Shown: positions 16,109 through 24,382, counted from the stretch's first letter. The stretch: 40,423 nucleotides of DNA from Sphingomonas asaccharolytica NBRC 15499 (GCF_001598355.1 NZ_BCYU01000038.1:1-40423), one strand, 5' to 3'. Notes: a model not told the origin generated them from the letters alone. A program made the numbers and translations.

Positions 16109-17478
16109 TGGCCCGCGACGAGAACGCCGTCGAAGAGCGGCGGGAGATACCGTTGCTCGCGCGCCGGGTGCCGGTCTGGATGCTCGTCCTCGTCTTCAAC
16201 CTGTCGCTGATCCTGGTCGTCGCGGTAGCGGCGCTCGCGCGCAGCGCGGAGAAGCATGGCGCGCTGGGTGTCGCGGCAGCGCAGATCGCGGAGATACCCG
16301 ACACGATCGGCGATTGGTGGAAAGGCGCCGCGCCGTTCGCCACGCCGCCTTACGAAAAGCTCCCCGGCGGGTTCCAGCGCAATCCCGCGCGGTCTTTCAT
16401 CGATCCCGGTTATGCGCTGATCACTCCTTATGACACCAAGCGCGGTCGCGCGACGGTTCAGCTGATCCGCTTATCCGACGGTAGGATGGTCAAGGAATGG
16501 CTGCCCGACGTCGCCGCGATCAACGCACACTCGCGTTTCCATTCGGCGATCGTCGACCTCTATCGCGATAAGAGCGTCGATCGCATGCGGCCGATGCATC
16601 CGATGCTGCTCGCCAATGGTGATCTGTTGATCCACGACAACACGCCCTTGTCGCGGATCGACGGCTGCGGGCGGCCGCGTTGGGTGATCGACGGCATATT
16701 CCACCATTCGCTCGAACGCGCCGCCGACGGCACGCTGTGGATTCCCTATCGGCTGACGCGATCCAACGTTCCCGGTGTCGGCGCCAAATTCGCCGATGAG
16801 GCGCTGGCGCAGGTCGACGAGAAAGGTCGGCTGATCCGTGTCGAGCGATTGATCGACATCCTCGATCGCAACGATCTCGGCGGGCTGTGGCGCGGCCGGC
16901 CCTATGAAGAGGACCCGTTCCACCTCAACGATATCGAGCCGGTGCTGACATCGGGTCCTTACTGGCAACAGGGGGACGTCATCCTGTCGCTTCGCAACAT
17001 GTCGCTGATCGCGCTTTATCGCCCGTCGACCGGCCGCATCCTGTGGACGCGCGCGGGGCCGTGGTCGGCGCAGCATGACGTCTCGATCCTCGACGATCAT
17101 CGCATCATGGTGTTCGACAATCACGTGCGCTGGGGCGTGGCGGGGCGCCGCGTCGACGGCAATAGCCGTTTGCTGATCTACGATCTGGCGACTGACAAGG
17201 TGAGTTCGCCGCTGGCCACCACCTTCGCGGTGCGCGGCATCACCACCGCGACCCAGGGGCGCGCCACGCCGCTGTCGAACGGCGACGTGATGGTCGAGGA
17301 GACCGAGCGCGGCCAGTTGATGCGTATCGCCCCCGACGGCAGCCTGCGCTGGCGCTACGTCTCCGCCGATTCCTCCGGCCGTCGCTTGTGGCTGAGCTGG
17401 AGCCGCTATCTCGACCCCAGTGATCCCGGGGTCCTCTCCGCCGTCAAGACGGCCACTGCCAGGGAGCAATGCACATGA
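16108..17478 (+). CDS. Arylsulfotransferase (ASST)-like membrane-anchored protein
   Basis: A 456-residue protein with one N-terminal membrane helix (about 24-46, WMLVLVFNLSLILVVAVAAL) and a beta-propeller-like domain in the periplasm. Repeats such as HPMLLANGDLLIHDN, HLNDIEPV (from H272), SAQHDVSILDDHRIMVFDN (H323) and ATPLSNGDVMVEE are typical of the arylsulfotransferase families, which move sulfate between phenolic compounds without PAPS through a sulfo-histidine. Which histidine would be catalytic is not certain. The start at ATG 16108 overlaps a 14-codon ORF; the frame is open upstream to 16015. The next gene overlaps by ATGA. Confidence 0.75.
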   Translation: MARDENAVEERREIPLLARRVPVWMLVLVFNLSLILVVAVAALARSAEKHGALGVAAAQIAEIPDTIGDWWKGAAPFATPPYEKLPGGFQRNPARSFIDPGYALITPYDTKRGRATVQLIRLSDGRMVKEWLPDVAAINAHSRFHSAIVDLYRDKSVDRMRPMHPMLLANGDLLIHDNTPLSRIDGCGRPRWVIDGIFHHSLERAADGTLWIPYRLTRSNVPGVGAKFADEALAQVDEKGRLIRVERLIDILDRNDLGGLWRGRPYEEDPFHLNDIEPVLTSGPYWQQGDVILSLRNMSLIALYRPSTGRILWTRAGPWSAQHDVSILDDHRIMVFDNHVRWGVAGRRVDGNSRLLIYDLATDKVSSPLATTFAVRGITTATQGRATPLSNGDVMVEETERGQLMRIAPDGSLRWRYVSADSSGRRLWLSWSRYLDPSDPGVLSAVKTATAREQCT

Positions 17479-17708
17479 CCCCCCACCGCATCTCCGCGCT
17501 GACCGGCGCAATCCTGCTGACGATGATCCCGGCGATCGCCCAGGCCTATAGCGGCCCCGGCGTCGGGCTCGGCGCGATCGGCGTGGTGCTCGGCATCCTG
17601 GGTTCGGTGTTCCTGATGACCGTTTCGCTGGTCTGGTACCCGGTCAAGCGACTGATCCGCGGCCTGCGCCAGCGCCCAGCGGCGCCGCCGCGCGACAGCA
17701 AGGCATGA
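17475..17708 (+). CDS. Small membrane protein with a GPG motif
   Basis: A 77-residue protein: signal-like helix (about 1-22, ending AIAQA), then AYSGPGVGLGAIG, a second hydrophobic stretch (about 30-50) and a basic tail beginning YPVKRLIRG. It could be a one- or two-helix inner-membrane subunit. ATG 17475 is preferred because AGGGAG lies 8 bases away and the start overlaps the previous stop by ATGA; an ATG at 17469 is too close to that site. The function is not recognisable. It sits in a four-gene overlapping set with two sulfotransferase-type genes. Confidence 0.75.
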   Translation: MTPHRISALTGAILLTMIPAIAQAYSGPGVGLGAIGVVLGILGSVFLMTVSLVWYPVKRLIRGLRQRPAAPPRDSKA

Positions 17709-18106
17709 CCGGGGCGATCGCGCCGATCTTGCTGCTGCTCGCCGCGATCGCCGTGGCGGGCGAACTCGCGCGCCGGCTGCGCATCGTGCCGCGCTTCGCC
17801 AGCCTTGCCGCGCTCGGCCGTCGCGCCGGCGCCGTGCTTGCCCGGCGCGGCGTGTCCGATCATCTGAAGGAGCGCGCGACGCGCATCCTGGCCGGCCGCA
17901 TGATGGCATCGTCGCTGACCGCAGGGGCGATCCTGGTGCTGGTGATTGCGCCCGTCGTCCTGCTGCTGCTGGTCGACGGGACGGTGCCGCTCGGCGTGCG
18001 CGCCGCCTTTTTCGACTGGCAAGAGCGTCTCCTCATCCTTTTCGTGAGTCTGATCTATGTCATCGCCCGATGGCGTCTCGGCCGGCGGCGGCTACAGCCG
18101 CGCTGA
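17705..18106 (+). CDS. Hypothetical membrane protein of the sulfotransferase cluster
   Basis: A 133-residue protein with three hydrophobic segments: about 4-20 (IAPILLLLAAIAVAGEL), 68-90 (MASSLTAGAILVLVIAPVVLL) and 105-120 (WQERLLILFVSLIYVIA), separated by arginine-rich loops. I do not recognise it. It starts with an ATGA overlap on the previous gene and its last 50 bases overlap the sulfotransferase gene in another frame, so the four genes are almost certainly one transcript. Confidence 0.7.
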   Translation: MTGAIAPILLLLAAIAVAGELARRLRIVPRFASLAALGRRAGAVLARRGVSDHLKERATRILAGRMMASSLTAGAILVLVIAPVVLLLLVDGTVPLGVRAAFFDWQERLLILFVSLIYVIARWRLGRRRLQPR

Positions 18107-19112
18107 CCGTCTGCTCCACCGCCTGGCGATGAACCCGGCGGTGCTCGACCTCTCGTTCGACCTCGAGCGCGCACGCTATGGCGCCGTCGCCCGCGCGCGC
18201 GACGGCGGCGCGCCGGTATTCGTCACCGGGCTGGCGCGCGCCGGCACCACGATCCTGCTCCGTTTGCTCCACGACAGCGGTCAATTCGCCTCGCTCACTT
18301 ATCGCGACATGCCGTTCCCGCTCGCGCCCAACAGCTGGCAGAAAATGAGCAGGCGCTCGCGCCACGACGTCGCGGCGCAGGAGCGCGGCCATGGCGACGG
18401 CATCGCGCACGACCTAGACAGCCCGGAGGCGATCGAGGAAGTGTTCTGGCGCAGCACCGAGGGCAAACGCTACATCACGCGCAGCCACGTCCATCCGCAC
18501 GAGCCGCTGCCCGACAGCGTCGACGCGTTCCGAGATCTCGTCGCCTTGGTGCGCCACCGCTATGATCGCCCGCGCTATCTGTCGAAGAACAACGCCAACG
18601 TGCTGCGCCTGGGCGGCATTGTCGCGGCCTTCCCCGACGCGGTGCTGATCCATCCGTTTCGCGATCCCTTGCAACAAGCGGCGTCGCTGCTCAGTCAGCA
18701 TCGCCGCTCAGTCGCGCTCGGCCGGGCCGATCCGTTCCGCGCGAGCTATATGCGTTGGCTCGGCCATTACGAATTCGGTCGCAGCCACCGGCCGCCTTTA
18801 ATCCCCGGCGCTCCCGCTTCGAGCGAGCCGACCGACCGGATCGATTACTGGCTGGCGATCTGGCGTGCGGTGCACCGCTTGTTGCTCGACCAGCCGGGCG
18901 AGGTGAGGGCGCGGCAAGTGTTCGTCGATTACGACGCGTTGTGCGCCCAGCCGGCCGCCGGCGTTGCGCGCATTGCCGCCGCGACGGGTGTGGCGCTGGG
19001 CTCGGGCGATGGTCTGCGGCCGCCGTCGGCACATGCGGTAGAGGGCGTGAGCGGCGACCTGTTGGCCGAGGCGCGCGCGATCCATAGCCAGTTGGTTGCG
19101 CGCGCCCGATAA
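18057..19112 (+). CDS. PAPS-dependent sulfotransferase family protein
   Basis: A 351-residue cytosolic sulfotransferase. The 5'-phosphosulfate loop is seen as VTGLARAGTTILLRLL (56-71) and the 3'-phosphate region as LIHPFRDPLQQAASLL (about 199-214), a common form of the PxRDP motif. A lid-like HRLLL/VFVDYDAL segment lies towards the end. It would transfer sulfate from PAPS to an unknown acceptor. ATG 18057 keeps the LLHRLAMNPAVLDLSFDLE leader seen in relatives; ATG 18129 is an alternative that would remove the overlap with the previous gene. Confidence 0.85.
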   Translation: MSSPDGVSAGGGYSRADRLLHRLAMNPAVLDLSFDLERARYGAVARARDGGAPVFVTGLARAGTTILLRLLHDSGQFASLTYRDMPFPLAPNSWQKMSRRSRHDVAAQERGHGDGIAHDLDSPEAIEEVFWRSTEGKRYITRSHVHPHEPLPDSVDAFRDLVALVRHRYDRPRYLSKNNANVLRLGGIVAAFPDAVLIHPFRDPLQQAASLLSQHRRSVALGRADPFRASYMRWLGHYEFGRSHRPPLIPGAPASSEPTDRIDYWLAIWRAVHRLLLDQPGEVRARQVFVDYDALCAQPAAGVARIAAATGVALGSGDGLRPPSAHAVEGVSGDLLAEARAIHSQLVARAR

Positions 19113-19172
19113 GGCTGTCGCTCCCGATTGCCGATTGACCCCAAACGGCCATTCTGCGCATCGGTCGGTCCC

Positions 19173-19823
19173 ATGATCGAGAAAATCCTGGGCTGGCTCG
19201 CCGGCATCATTATCGCCGTGATCTCGACCGGCGGCTATCTGGGCATCGTGCTGCTGATGGCGATCGAGAGCGCGTGCATTCCGCTGCCGTCCGAAATCAT
19301 CATGCCGTTCGCCGGCTATCTCGTCTCGACCGGTCGGTTCGACCTCTATCTCGCCGCGACCGCGGGCGCGATCGGCTGCAACCTCGGCTCGATCGTCGCC
19401 TATGAGATCGGCAAGCGCGGCGGCCGACCGCTCGCGCTCAAATGGGGCAAGTACGTGCTGGTCGGCCCTGGCGAGATCGATGCCGCCGACCGCTTCTTTG
19501 CGCGCTACGGATCGATCGCGGTGCTGATCGGGCGGCTGTTGCCGGTGATCCGCTCGTTCATCGCCTTTCCCGCAGGGGTCGCGCGGATGCGGCTGGTGCC
19601 GTTCCACATCTATACCTTCCTCGGCTCGTGGCCGTGGTGCTTCGGGCTCGCCTGGGTCGGCATGAAACTGGGCAAGGCTTGGAACAGCGACCCGCGGCTG
19701 AAAGCGGCGTTCCACTCGGCCGATGTGGTCATCGCGGCACTGTTGGTCGCGGTAGTCGCTTTCTATCTGTGGCACCGCCTGCGCGGCGTCAGAAAAAACC
19801 GAGCCGCGCCGCCGCAGCCCTGA
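19173..19823 (+). CDS. DedA family membrane protein
   Basis: A 216-residue DedA (SNARE-associated/VTT) protein. Family features are the ESACIPLPSEIIMPFAGYL reentrant segment (about 32-50), the G-x-x-x-G region YEIGKRGG, and the ARYGSIAVLIGRLLPVIRSF helix with conserved glycine, arginines and proline (about 109-130). DedA proteins act in membrane lipid recycling and membrane homeostasis; some flip undecaprenyl phosphate or phosphatidylethanolamine. ATG 19173 gives the usual short N-terminus. Its end overlaps the convergent DJ-1/PfpI gene by 35 bases. Confidence 0.9.
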   Translation: MIEKILGWLAGIIIAVISTGGYLGIVLLMAIESACIPLPSEIIMPFAGYLVSTGRFDLYLAATAGAIGCNLGSIVAYEIGKRGGRPLALKWGKYVLVGPGEIDAADRFFARYGSIAVLIGRLLPVIRSFIAFPAGVARMRLVPFHIYTFLGSWPWCFGLAWVGMKLGKAWNSDPRLKAAFHSADVVIAALLVAVVAFYLWHRLRGVRKNRAAPPQP

Positions 19824-20487
19824 ACTGGGCCTCACGGTCGGGCGCGAGTTGCGCCACCCGCCGCTGATAGGTCGCGACCAGTTCGGGGCCCGCTTTCTCG
19901 GGTGACCCCGCATCGAACGGCGGCGCGGGGTCATATTCCAGGCTTAGCTGCACCGCCTTGGCGAAGTCCGGACCGCGCACTTCGGCCATCAAGGTCAGCG
20001 CGAAGTCGATCCCCGCGGTCACGCCGCCGCCGGTCACCCGGTTGCGGTCGATGACGACGCGCTCGGGCACCATCTCCGCCCCGAACATGGCGAGATAGTC
20101 GCGCCACGACCAATGCGTCGCCGCGCGATAGCCGTTGAGCAGCCCCGCCGCGCCCAGGATCAGCGACCCGGTGCAAACGCTCGTTACCCAGTTCGCTTCG
20201 GCTCCGACCGCGCGCACCCAGGCCATCGCCTCGTCGTCGGCGATCACCTCGGTCACCCCCATTCCGCCGGGGACGCACAGGATGTCGGCGCGCGGCACCT
20301 GGGCGAAAGTCGCGGTCGGCATGATCGCGAACCCGGCATCGGTCGTAACCGGATCGCGATCCTTCCACACCAGATCGAGCGTCACATTGCCCAGCCGCGA
20401 CAGCACTTGCGCCGGCCCGGTCAGATCGAGCTGGGTGACGTTGGGGAATAGCAGGAAGGCGACAGAGATCGGCGGAATGCTGGCCAT
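19789..20487 (-). CDS. DJ-1/PfpI family protein (isonitrile hydratase-like)
   Basis: A 232-residue class-I glutamine-amidotransferase-like protein. The nucleophile elbow is VCTGSLILGAAGLL with C105, followed by ATHW with H125; PGGMG (73-77) precedes them. This pattern (D-L-T-GPAQVLSRL, then VCTGS) fits the isonitrile hydratase/InhA branch rather than the PfpI protease branch. There is no C-terminal AraC DNA-binding domain, so it is the stand-alone enzyme form. The substrate is unproven. Confidence 0.88.
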   Translation of the reverse strand: MASIPPISVAFLLFPNVTQLDLTGPAQVLSRLGNVTLDLVWKDRDPVTTDAGFAIMPTATFAQVPRADILCVPGGMGVTEVIADDEAMAWVRAVGAEANWVTSVCTGSLILGAAGLLNGYRAATHWSWRDYLAMFGAEMVPERVVIDRNRVTGGGVTAGIDFALTLMAEVRGPDFAKAVQLSLEYDPAPPFDAGSPEKAGPELVATYQRRVAQLAPDREAQFRAAAARLGFF

Positions 20488-20652
20488 GACACGGGACTCC
20501 TCTCGATTGCGGGAATGCCCAGGCGAGCGGCGGTAGTTCGGCTACGCTCCCATGTGGTGCCCCACGGTTTCGCCAGTCACGCAGCGGGGCGGAGTGTATC
20601 GGCGGCGAGCGGGCAGGCCAAGCCTTCCTAATGTGGGTTGGTACGAATGAGC

Positions 20653-20678
20653 GGAACATGAGCTGAGCGGCGGGGGTT
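20653..20678 (+). promoter_or_regulatory. Near-consensus EcfG general-stress promoter
   Basis: GGAAC (20653-20657), 17 bases and GGTT (20675-20678) match the alphaproteobacterial sigma-EcfG consensus GGAAC-N16/17-CGTT except for one base. It lies 38 bases before a gene for a general-stress-type protein, where such a promoter is expected. Confidence 0.6.
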
Positions 20679-20716
20679 TGGGCAATTCGGCCGCTCTGGC
20701 CCTGTAGGAGAGTAAT

Positions 20717-21247
20717 ATGAACCCGAACATCGTTTCCGCCGTCTTCGACAACCGTGCGGACGCCGAGCGTGCCGTGAGCGAATTGCGCCGAGTAGGGGTA
20801 AGCGACGCCGCGATCTCGATCGTCGCGCAGCAGGATGGCAAGCACACCGAAACCGACGGAAGCGGCGCCGAAGAGACCACCGACTTCGTTGGCAAGGTCG
20901 CCGCCGGTGCGGGCATCGGTACGTTGCTCGGCATCGCCGCGCTCGCGATTCCTGGCGTCGGGCCACTGGTCGCCGCAGGCGCCATTGCCTCGTCGGCGAT
21001 TCCGGGTGCCGCCATCACCGGCGCCGCTATCGGTGGCGCAGCCGGCGGGCTGACCAAGGTGCTCGGCGATCATGGTGTCGGCCACGAAGATGCGGCCTAT
21101 TACGAGGATCGCGTGAACAACGGCGGCGTGTTCGTGTCGGTCGACAATAGCGACGGCACGACGTCCGCCGAAACGATCCGCGACGTGCTGGACAATGCGG
21201 GGGGCCATAATTCGACCCGCCCGCGGACTGCCACGGCCGCCCTCTGA
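20717..21247 (+). CDS. General stress protein 17M-like (YflT domain)
   Basis: A 176-residue protein. The N-terminal domain, SAVFDNRADAERAVSELRRVGVSDAAISIV, resembles the general stress protein 17M/YflT domain. The middle (about 57-115) is a glycine/alanine-rich run of small hydrophobic residues (AGAGIGTLLGIAALAIPGVG...) that could lie in or on a membrane. The C-terminal part repeats the ferredoxin-like pattern (NGGVFVSVDNSDGTTSAETI). The start has TAGGAGAG upstream. A near-consensus EcfG promoter precedes it. The molecular role is not established. Confidence 0.8.
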   Translation: MNPNIVSAVFDNRADAERAVSELRRVGVSDAAISIVAQQDGKHTETDGSGAEETTDFVGKVAAGAGIGTLLGIAALAIPGVGPLVAAGAIASSAIPGAAITGAAIGGAAGGLTKVLGDHGVGHEDAAYYEDRVNNGGVFVSVDNSDGTTSAETIRDVLDNAGGHNSTRPRTATAAL

Positions 21248-21254
21248 CAAGAAC

Positions 21255-21279
21255 GGCGGAGGGCTCACCGTCCTCCGCC
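21255..21279. terminator. Hairpin between convergent genes
   Basis: GGCGGAGG (21255-21262) pairs perfectly with CCTCCGCC (21272-21279) over a 9-base loop, 8 bases after the stress-protein stop. There is no clear T-run, so termination is inferred from position. Confidence 0.45.
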
Positions 21280-21327
21280 ACCCTCTGACCGGGCAAAGGT
21301 CGCGTTTCCGTATTCGTACAGCGCCGG

Positions 21328-22710
21328 TTATCGTTTGGTAGGTCGTCGGGCCAGCATTAGCCCTGTCAGCAGTAACACCGGCACCAAATACGCAACCACC
21401 CCGGCGGCGGGACTCCACCCCAGAAAATCGCTCGGCAGCGTCCTCAGTTCTCCCCTCTGCCAATTGGTCAGGATCGGATCGGCCAGCGGAAAGCGATAGG
21501 TATCCGGCGTGGTGATGTTCGCCGCTGCGATCATCAGGTTGATGACCATCGACACTAGCAATAGCGCGACGGTCAATGCGCGTTCCCACGTGAACCGCAG
21601 CCGCGCCCAGAACGGCGCCAGGCCGATCGCGATCAGGCCGATCGCCGGAACCGAATGGCGCGGGCCGGTCGAGTGGCCGCCGTCCCAATAGACATAGGCC
21701 GAATTGACCAGCAGCACGGTGAGCGCCGCTGCCGCCAGCATCACCGCCAGCTCACGATGCTTCCTGCCGAGTAACCACAATCCGACAAAGGCCGGGATCA
21801 GCACCGGCGCCACCCACAGCAATCCCCGTCGCATACCGACCAGGATCTTGAGCAGCGCCATCGGCTTGGGGGTGGTCAGGCCGAACAGCCCCTGATCCAT
21901 GCCGGCGAAGCCGACTACGCCCTGATAGCCGAGCCGAAATGGCGTGCCGAACGCGATCAAATTGTAGGTCATGAACGGCACTAACAGCGTTACAAGTCCA
22001 GCGACCGCCGCTGCCGCCACCGCGCGCCGATCAGCCCGCCACAGCCGCAACGCTCCCCAGATCGCGATCACCGACCCCGCCAGCGCCGCCTCGAACTCGA
22101 TCAGCACCGCCAGCCCCAGCGCCGCGCCGCCGATCGCTGCGAAGCGCATCGCCCGGCCCTCGCTCGCGCGCCACAATGCCCATACCGCGATGACGAACAG
22201 CCCCGCCACCGGCGCGTGTCCGAACAAGGTCGTCGACCAGCCCCAGACCGGCGTCCCCAGCGCAAAACCCAGGCTCGCGACCAGCGCGCCGCTCGCGCTT
22301 CCTGTCAGCCGATAGCCGAGATCGTGCATCGCCAGCGCTGCCAGCGCGGTGATGACCGCGCTCACCATCGCCACTGCCAGCCGCAGCCGCACGGTCATGT
22401 AATGTTCGAAGCTCGCGTCGTAGATCGTCGGCGGGACATATTCGAGCGGCCGCCCGACATGGTCGGCGATCGCCATCGCGGGCAGCGACAACAGGGTCAT
22501 CCCCGGCGCCTTGTCCATGTAGAAATGGCCGCCGAACTCGGCCTTGTCGATCGTCAGCGCCTGGTAGGCGTCGATCCGCGCATCGCCACGCTCGACCAGC
22601 GCGATGCCCGCATAGATCCGTGTCGCATTATTGGGATTGAGCGCCCACGACCCGAACCACACGCACGACAGCCAGACCAGCGCGAACAGCAGCAACCGCG
22701 TCCGCGCCAT
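21328..22710 (-). CDS. Polytopic membrane protein, glycosyltransferase-like
   Basis: A 460-residue integral membrane protein with roughly ten or more hydrophobic helices. The first loop, AGIALVERGDARIDAYQALTIDKAEFGG with a YMDKAPG motif, resembles the periplasmic loop of PMT/GT-C-type enzymes, and a second conserved-looking stretch is YWDGGHSTGPRHSVPAIG. I infer a GT-C-like glycosyltransferase or related lipid-linked sugar enzyme, without a defined substrate. ATG 22710 lies 4 bases after the end of the frameshifted DUF2306 gene, so the two were once a pair. Confidence 0.7.
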   Translation of the reverse strand: MARTRLLLFALVWLSCVWFGSWALNPNNATRIYAGIALVERGDARIDAYQALTIDKAEFGGHFYMDKAPGMTLLSLPAMAIADHVGRPLEYVPPTIYDASFEHYMTVRLRLAVAMVSAVITALAALAMHDLGYRLTGSASGALVASLGFALGTPVWGWSTTLFGHAPVAGLFVIAVWALWRASEGRAMRFAAIGGAALGLAVLIEFEAALAGSVIAIWGALRLWRADRRAVAAAAVAGLVTLLVPFMTYNLIAFGTPFRLGYQGVVGFAGMDQGLFGLTTPKPMALLKILVGMRRGLLWVAPVLIPAFVGLWLLGRKHRELAVMLAAAALTVLLVNSAYVYWDGGHSTGPRHSVPAIGLIAIGLAPFWARLRFTWERALTVALLLVSMVINLMIAAANITTPDTYRFPLADPILTNWQRGELRTLPSDFLGWSPAAGVVAYLVPVLLLTGLMLARRPTKR

Positions 22711-22714
22711 TGCC

Positions 22715-23223
22715 TCAGCCGAACAACCAGCCGCCAAGCAGCCGGAACGGCGGCAAGGTGAAGAACCCCGCGATCAGCAACGCGCCGGTCACCAGCCCGC
22801 GCACCGTCGCGCGATGCCGCGCCACCTGATGCGCGCGCGCGGTCAGCCAGACGCGCGGCGCCATCACCAGCGTGAAGATCGACAGGATATGGATGACGCT
22901 GAAATGGCCGGGGTTGATCGTCTTGACAGGCTGAGCGCGGCGGTAGCGACCATCGCCGTCACCCAGATCTTGCCGAGTAGGCGGTGGGCCTTGGTGCCGC
23001 GCGGCCGCAACAGCATCCAGGGCGTCAGTATGAGCGCGATCAGTACCGTGACCAAATGTGCCCAGACCACGCCGGGGACCTGGGGCCATTGCGCCATGCC
23101 CCGCGCCAGTGCGACGACGACGGCCGCGAGCAACAGCGTCGCCGCGGCGGATAACGCCTTGTCGTACCAATTGGGAGCGAGCGAGCCGACCTTCGCATCG
23201 GCTTTCAGGAATAAGGTTGCCAT
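22715..23223 (-). pseudogene. DUF2306 family membrane protein, frameshifted
   Basis: Two frames together make one DUF2306-like protein. The first (start 23223) encodes MATLFLKADAKVG through HRLLGKIWVTAMVATAALS. The second carries on with VKTINPGHFSVIHILSIFTL to GGWLFG at 22717. The switch is at about 22927-22930: between the AGC (serine) and GTC (valine) codons only two bases remain, so the frame is off by one (or minus seven relative to relatives with SSFF/SSFW-type text there). The protein would have about four membrane helices if intact. A sequencing error would give the same picture. Confidence 0.7.
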
Positions 23224-23288
23224 TGTGTCCCCTGCTGATGCAGAGGGACCCTAGGGTCGAGGGCGATTAGATGGAAGCCCAACCGGTT

Positions 23289-23360
23289 CTCCTGCGAAAG
23301 CAGGAGCCTAGGGCCGCAAGCTTTTCCCGTCGTAACCCTGGGCTCCTGCTTCAGCAGGAG
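23289..23360. repeat. Paired-hairpin repeat, family A, copy 1
   Basis: Two hairpins, CTCCTGCGAAAGCAGGAG (23289-23306) and CTCCTGCTTCAGCAGGAG (23343-23360), flank a spacer beginning CCTAGGGCCGCA. The same layout and spacer recur at 32521-32591. It fills the gap between two minus-strand genes. This is a REP/BIME-like element. Confidence 0.8.
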
Positions 23361-23373
23361 CGCTGGGCGGGGC

Positions 23374-23820
23374 CTATTTCCCCTCTTCCTCGGCCGCCTT
23401 GCGGTCCTTGTTGATCAGCTTGTTTTCCCGGAACTGCTGTTGCGAGCAACCGAGCGATCCGCCCGGCCCGATCGCCGAGCACGAGCCGATCCCTGAGGCG
23501 CCGGTATTGAGCGTGCCCTGCGCGCGCATCGCCCAGCTCTCGTTCTGCGGGGTGACCTTGAAGTCGCGCAATTCCTTGGGGACGCGAAATTGTTCGGCGG
23601 CGTCGCGGCGCGTGCAGACGACGATCTCGTTGCCGTCGCGGTCGGTCGGGCATTTCTCGTTGCCATAGAGCACCAGAACGCCGTTGACCGGCGCGTTGCG
23701 AGACACCTGGCCGGGCGTGGTCGGCTTGGGCGGCGGGGGCACGCCGGGACCCGCGACTTGTGCGGTCGCAGGCATCGCGATCATGGTCGCGGCCAACAGG
23801 CCCGGGGCAATGTTACGCAT
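23374..23820 (-). CDS. Conserved secreted protein of unknown function
   Basis: A 148-residue protein with a signal peptide (about 1-21, ending ATAQ), a proline-rich linker (PPPPKPTTPG) and a domain with the phrase KCPTDRDGNEIVVCTRRDAAEQFRVP (in parts KCPTDRDGNEIVVC and DAAEQFRVPKELRDF). This phrase is familiar from sphingomonad secreted hypotheticals. The even spacing of cysteines (C57, C69, then C113 and C125 region) suggests disulfide bonds in the periplasm, and the nearby dsbB-like gene is compatible with that. No function is known. It is the last gene of the ctpA-dsbB-coq7 run. Confidence 0.75.
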   Translation of the reverse strand: MRNIAPGLLAATMIAMPATAQVAGPGVPPPPKPTTPGQVSRNAPVNGVLVLYGNEKCPTDRDGNEIVVCTRRDAAEQFRVPKELRDFKVTPQNESWAMRAQGTLNTGASGIGSCSAIGPGGSLGCSQQQFRENKLINKDRKAAEEEGK

Positions 23821-23845
23821 CCTCGTCTCCTCCTCCCGCCAACGC

Positions 23846-24382
23846 CTAGAAGCGCTTGGCGGTTTCGATCGCTACTCGGCAGCCGAGCCGGATCAGCGCC
23901 GACATAAGCGGATAGGCTGGGGCCGATTCGGCACCGTGCGCCAGCGCGGTCTCGCGATGCTCGACCTCCTCGGCCTGGAATTCCGCGATCGCCGCCGACA
24001 ATGCGGGATCGCTATCGCCCAATTGCTGAAGCTGTTCTGAATAATGTTTGTCGATCTCGGTTTCGACCGCCGCGGTGCAGGCCATCGCGGCTTCGGGGCC
24101 GATCGCCGCGGTCGCCGCGCCGAGCGCGAAACCGGCGACCGTCCAGAATGGCTGGAGCAAGGTCGGGCGCACCCCTCGATCGGCGATCATCTTGTCGAAG
24201 AACGCGCGATGGCGTTCCTCTTGCCGCGCCATGCCGGCGATCTCGCGCGCGGCCGGCGTGCGGTCGCCCATGATCGCCAGCTGACCGGCATAGATGCGCG
24301 TCGCACCATATTCGCCGGCCTGGTCGACCCGAATCATCGAGTCGGTCCGCGGCTTGGGGTCGCCGGGGCGCCAACGGCTCAT
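23846..24382 (-). CDS. coq7: Demethoxyubiquinone hydroxylase (Coq7 family)
   Basis: A 178-residue di-iron monooxygenase that hydroxylates demethoxyubiquinone, the penultimate ring step in ubiquinone synthesis. Iron ligands can be read directly: E24, E55-xx-H58 (EERH), E107 and E139-xx-H142 (EVEH). It begins MSRWRPGDPKPRTDSMIRVD, and the start ATG at 24382 overlaps the dsbB stop by four bases; an open frame further upstream is only antisense-like text over dsbB. Length and motifs are normal for the bacterial form. Confidence 0.93.
   Translation of the reverse strand: MSRWRPGDPKPRTDSMIRVDQAGEYGATRIYAGQLAIMGDRTPAAREIAGMARQEERHRAFFDKMIADRGVRPTLLQPFWTVAGFALGAATAAIGPEAAMACTAAVETEIDKHYSEQLQQLGDSDPALSAAIAEFQAEEVEHRETALAHGAESAPAYPLMSALIRLGCRVAIETAKRF

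Noticed and set aside
19931..21688. A 585-codon minus-strand frame spanning the DJ-1/PfpI gene and the region opposite the stress-protein gene.
   Set aside because: It lies in a different frame from the clear DJ-1/PfpI protein and has low-complexity arginine-rich text.
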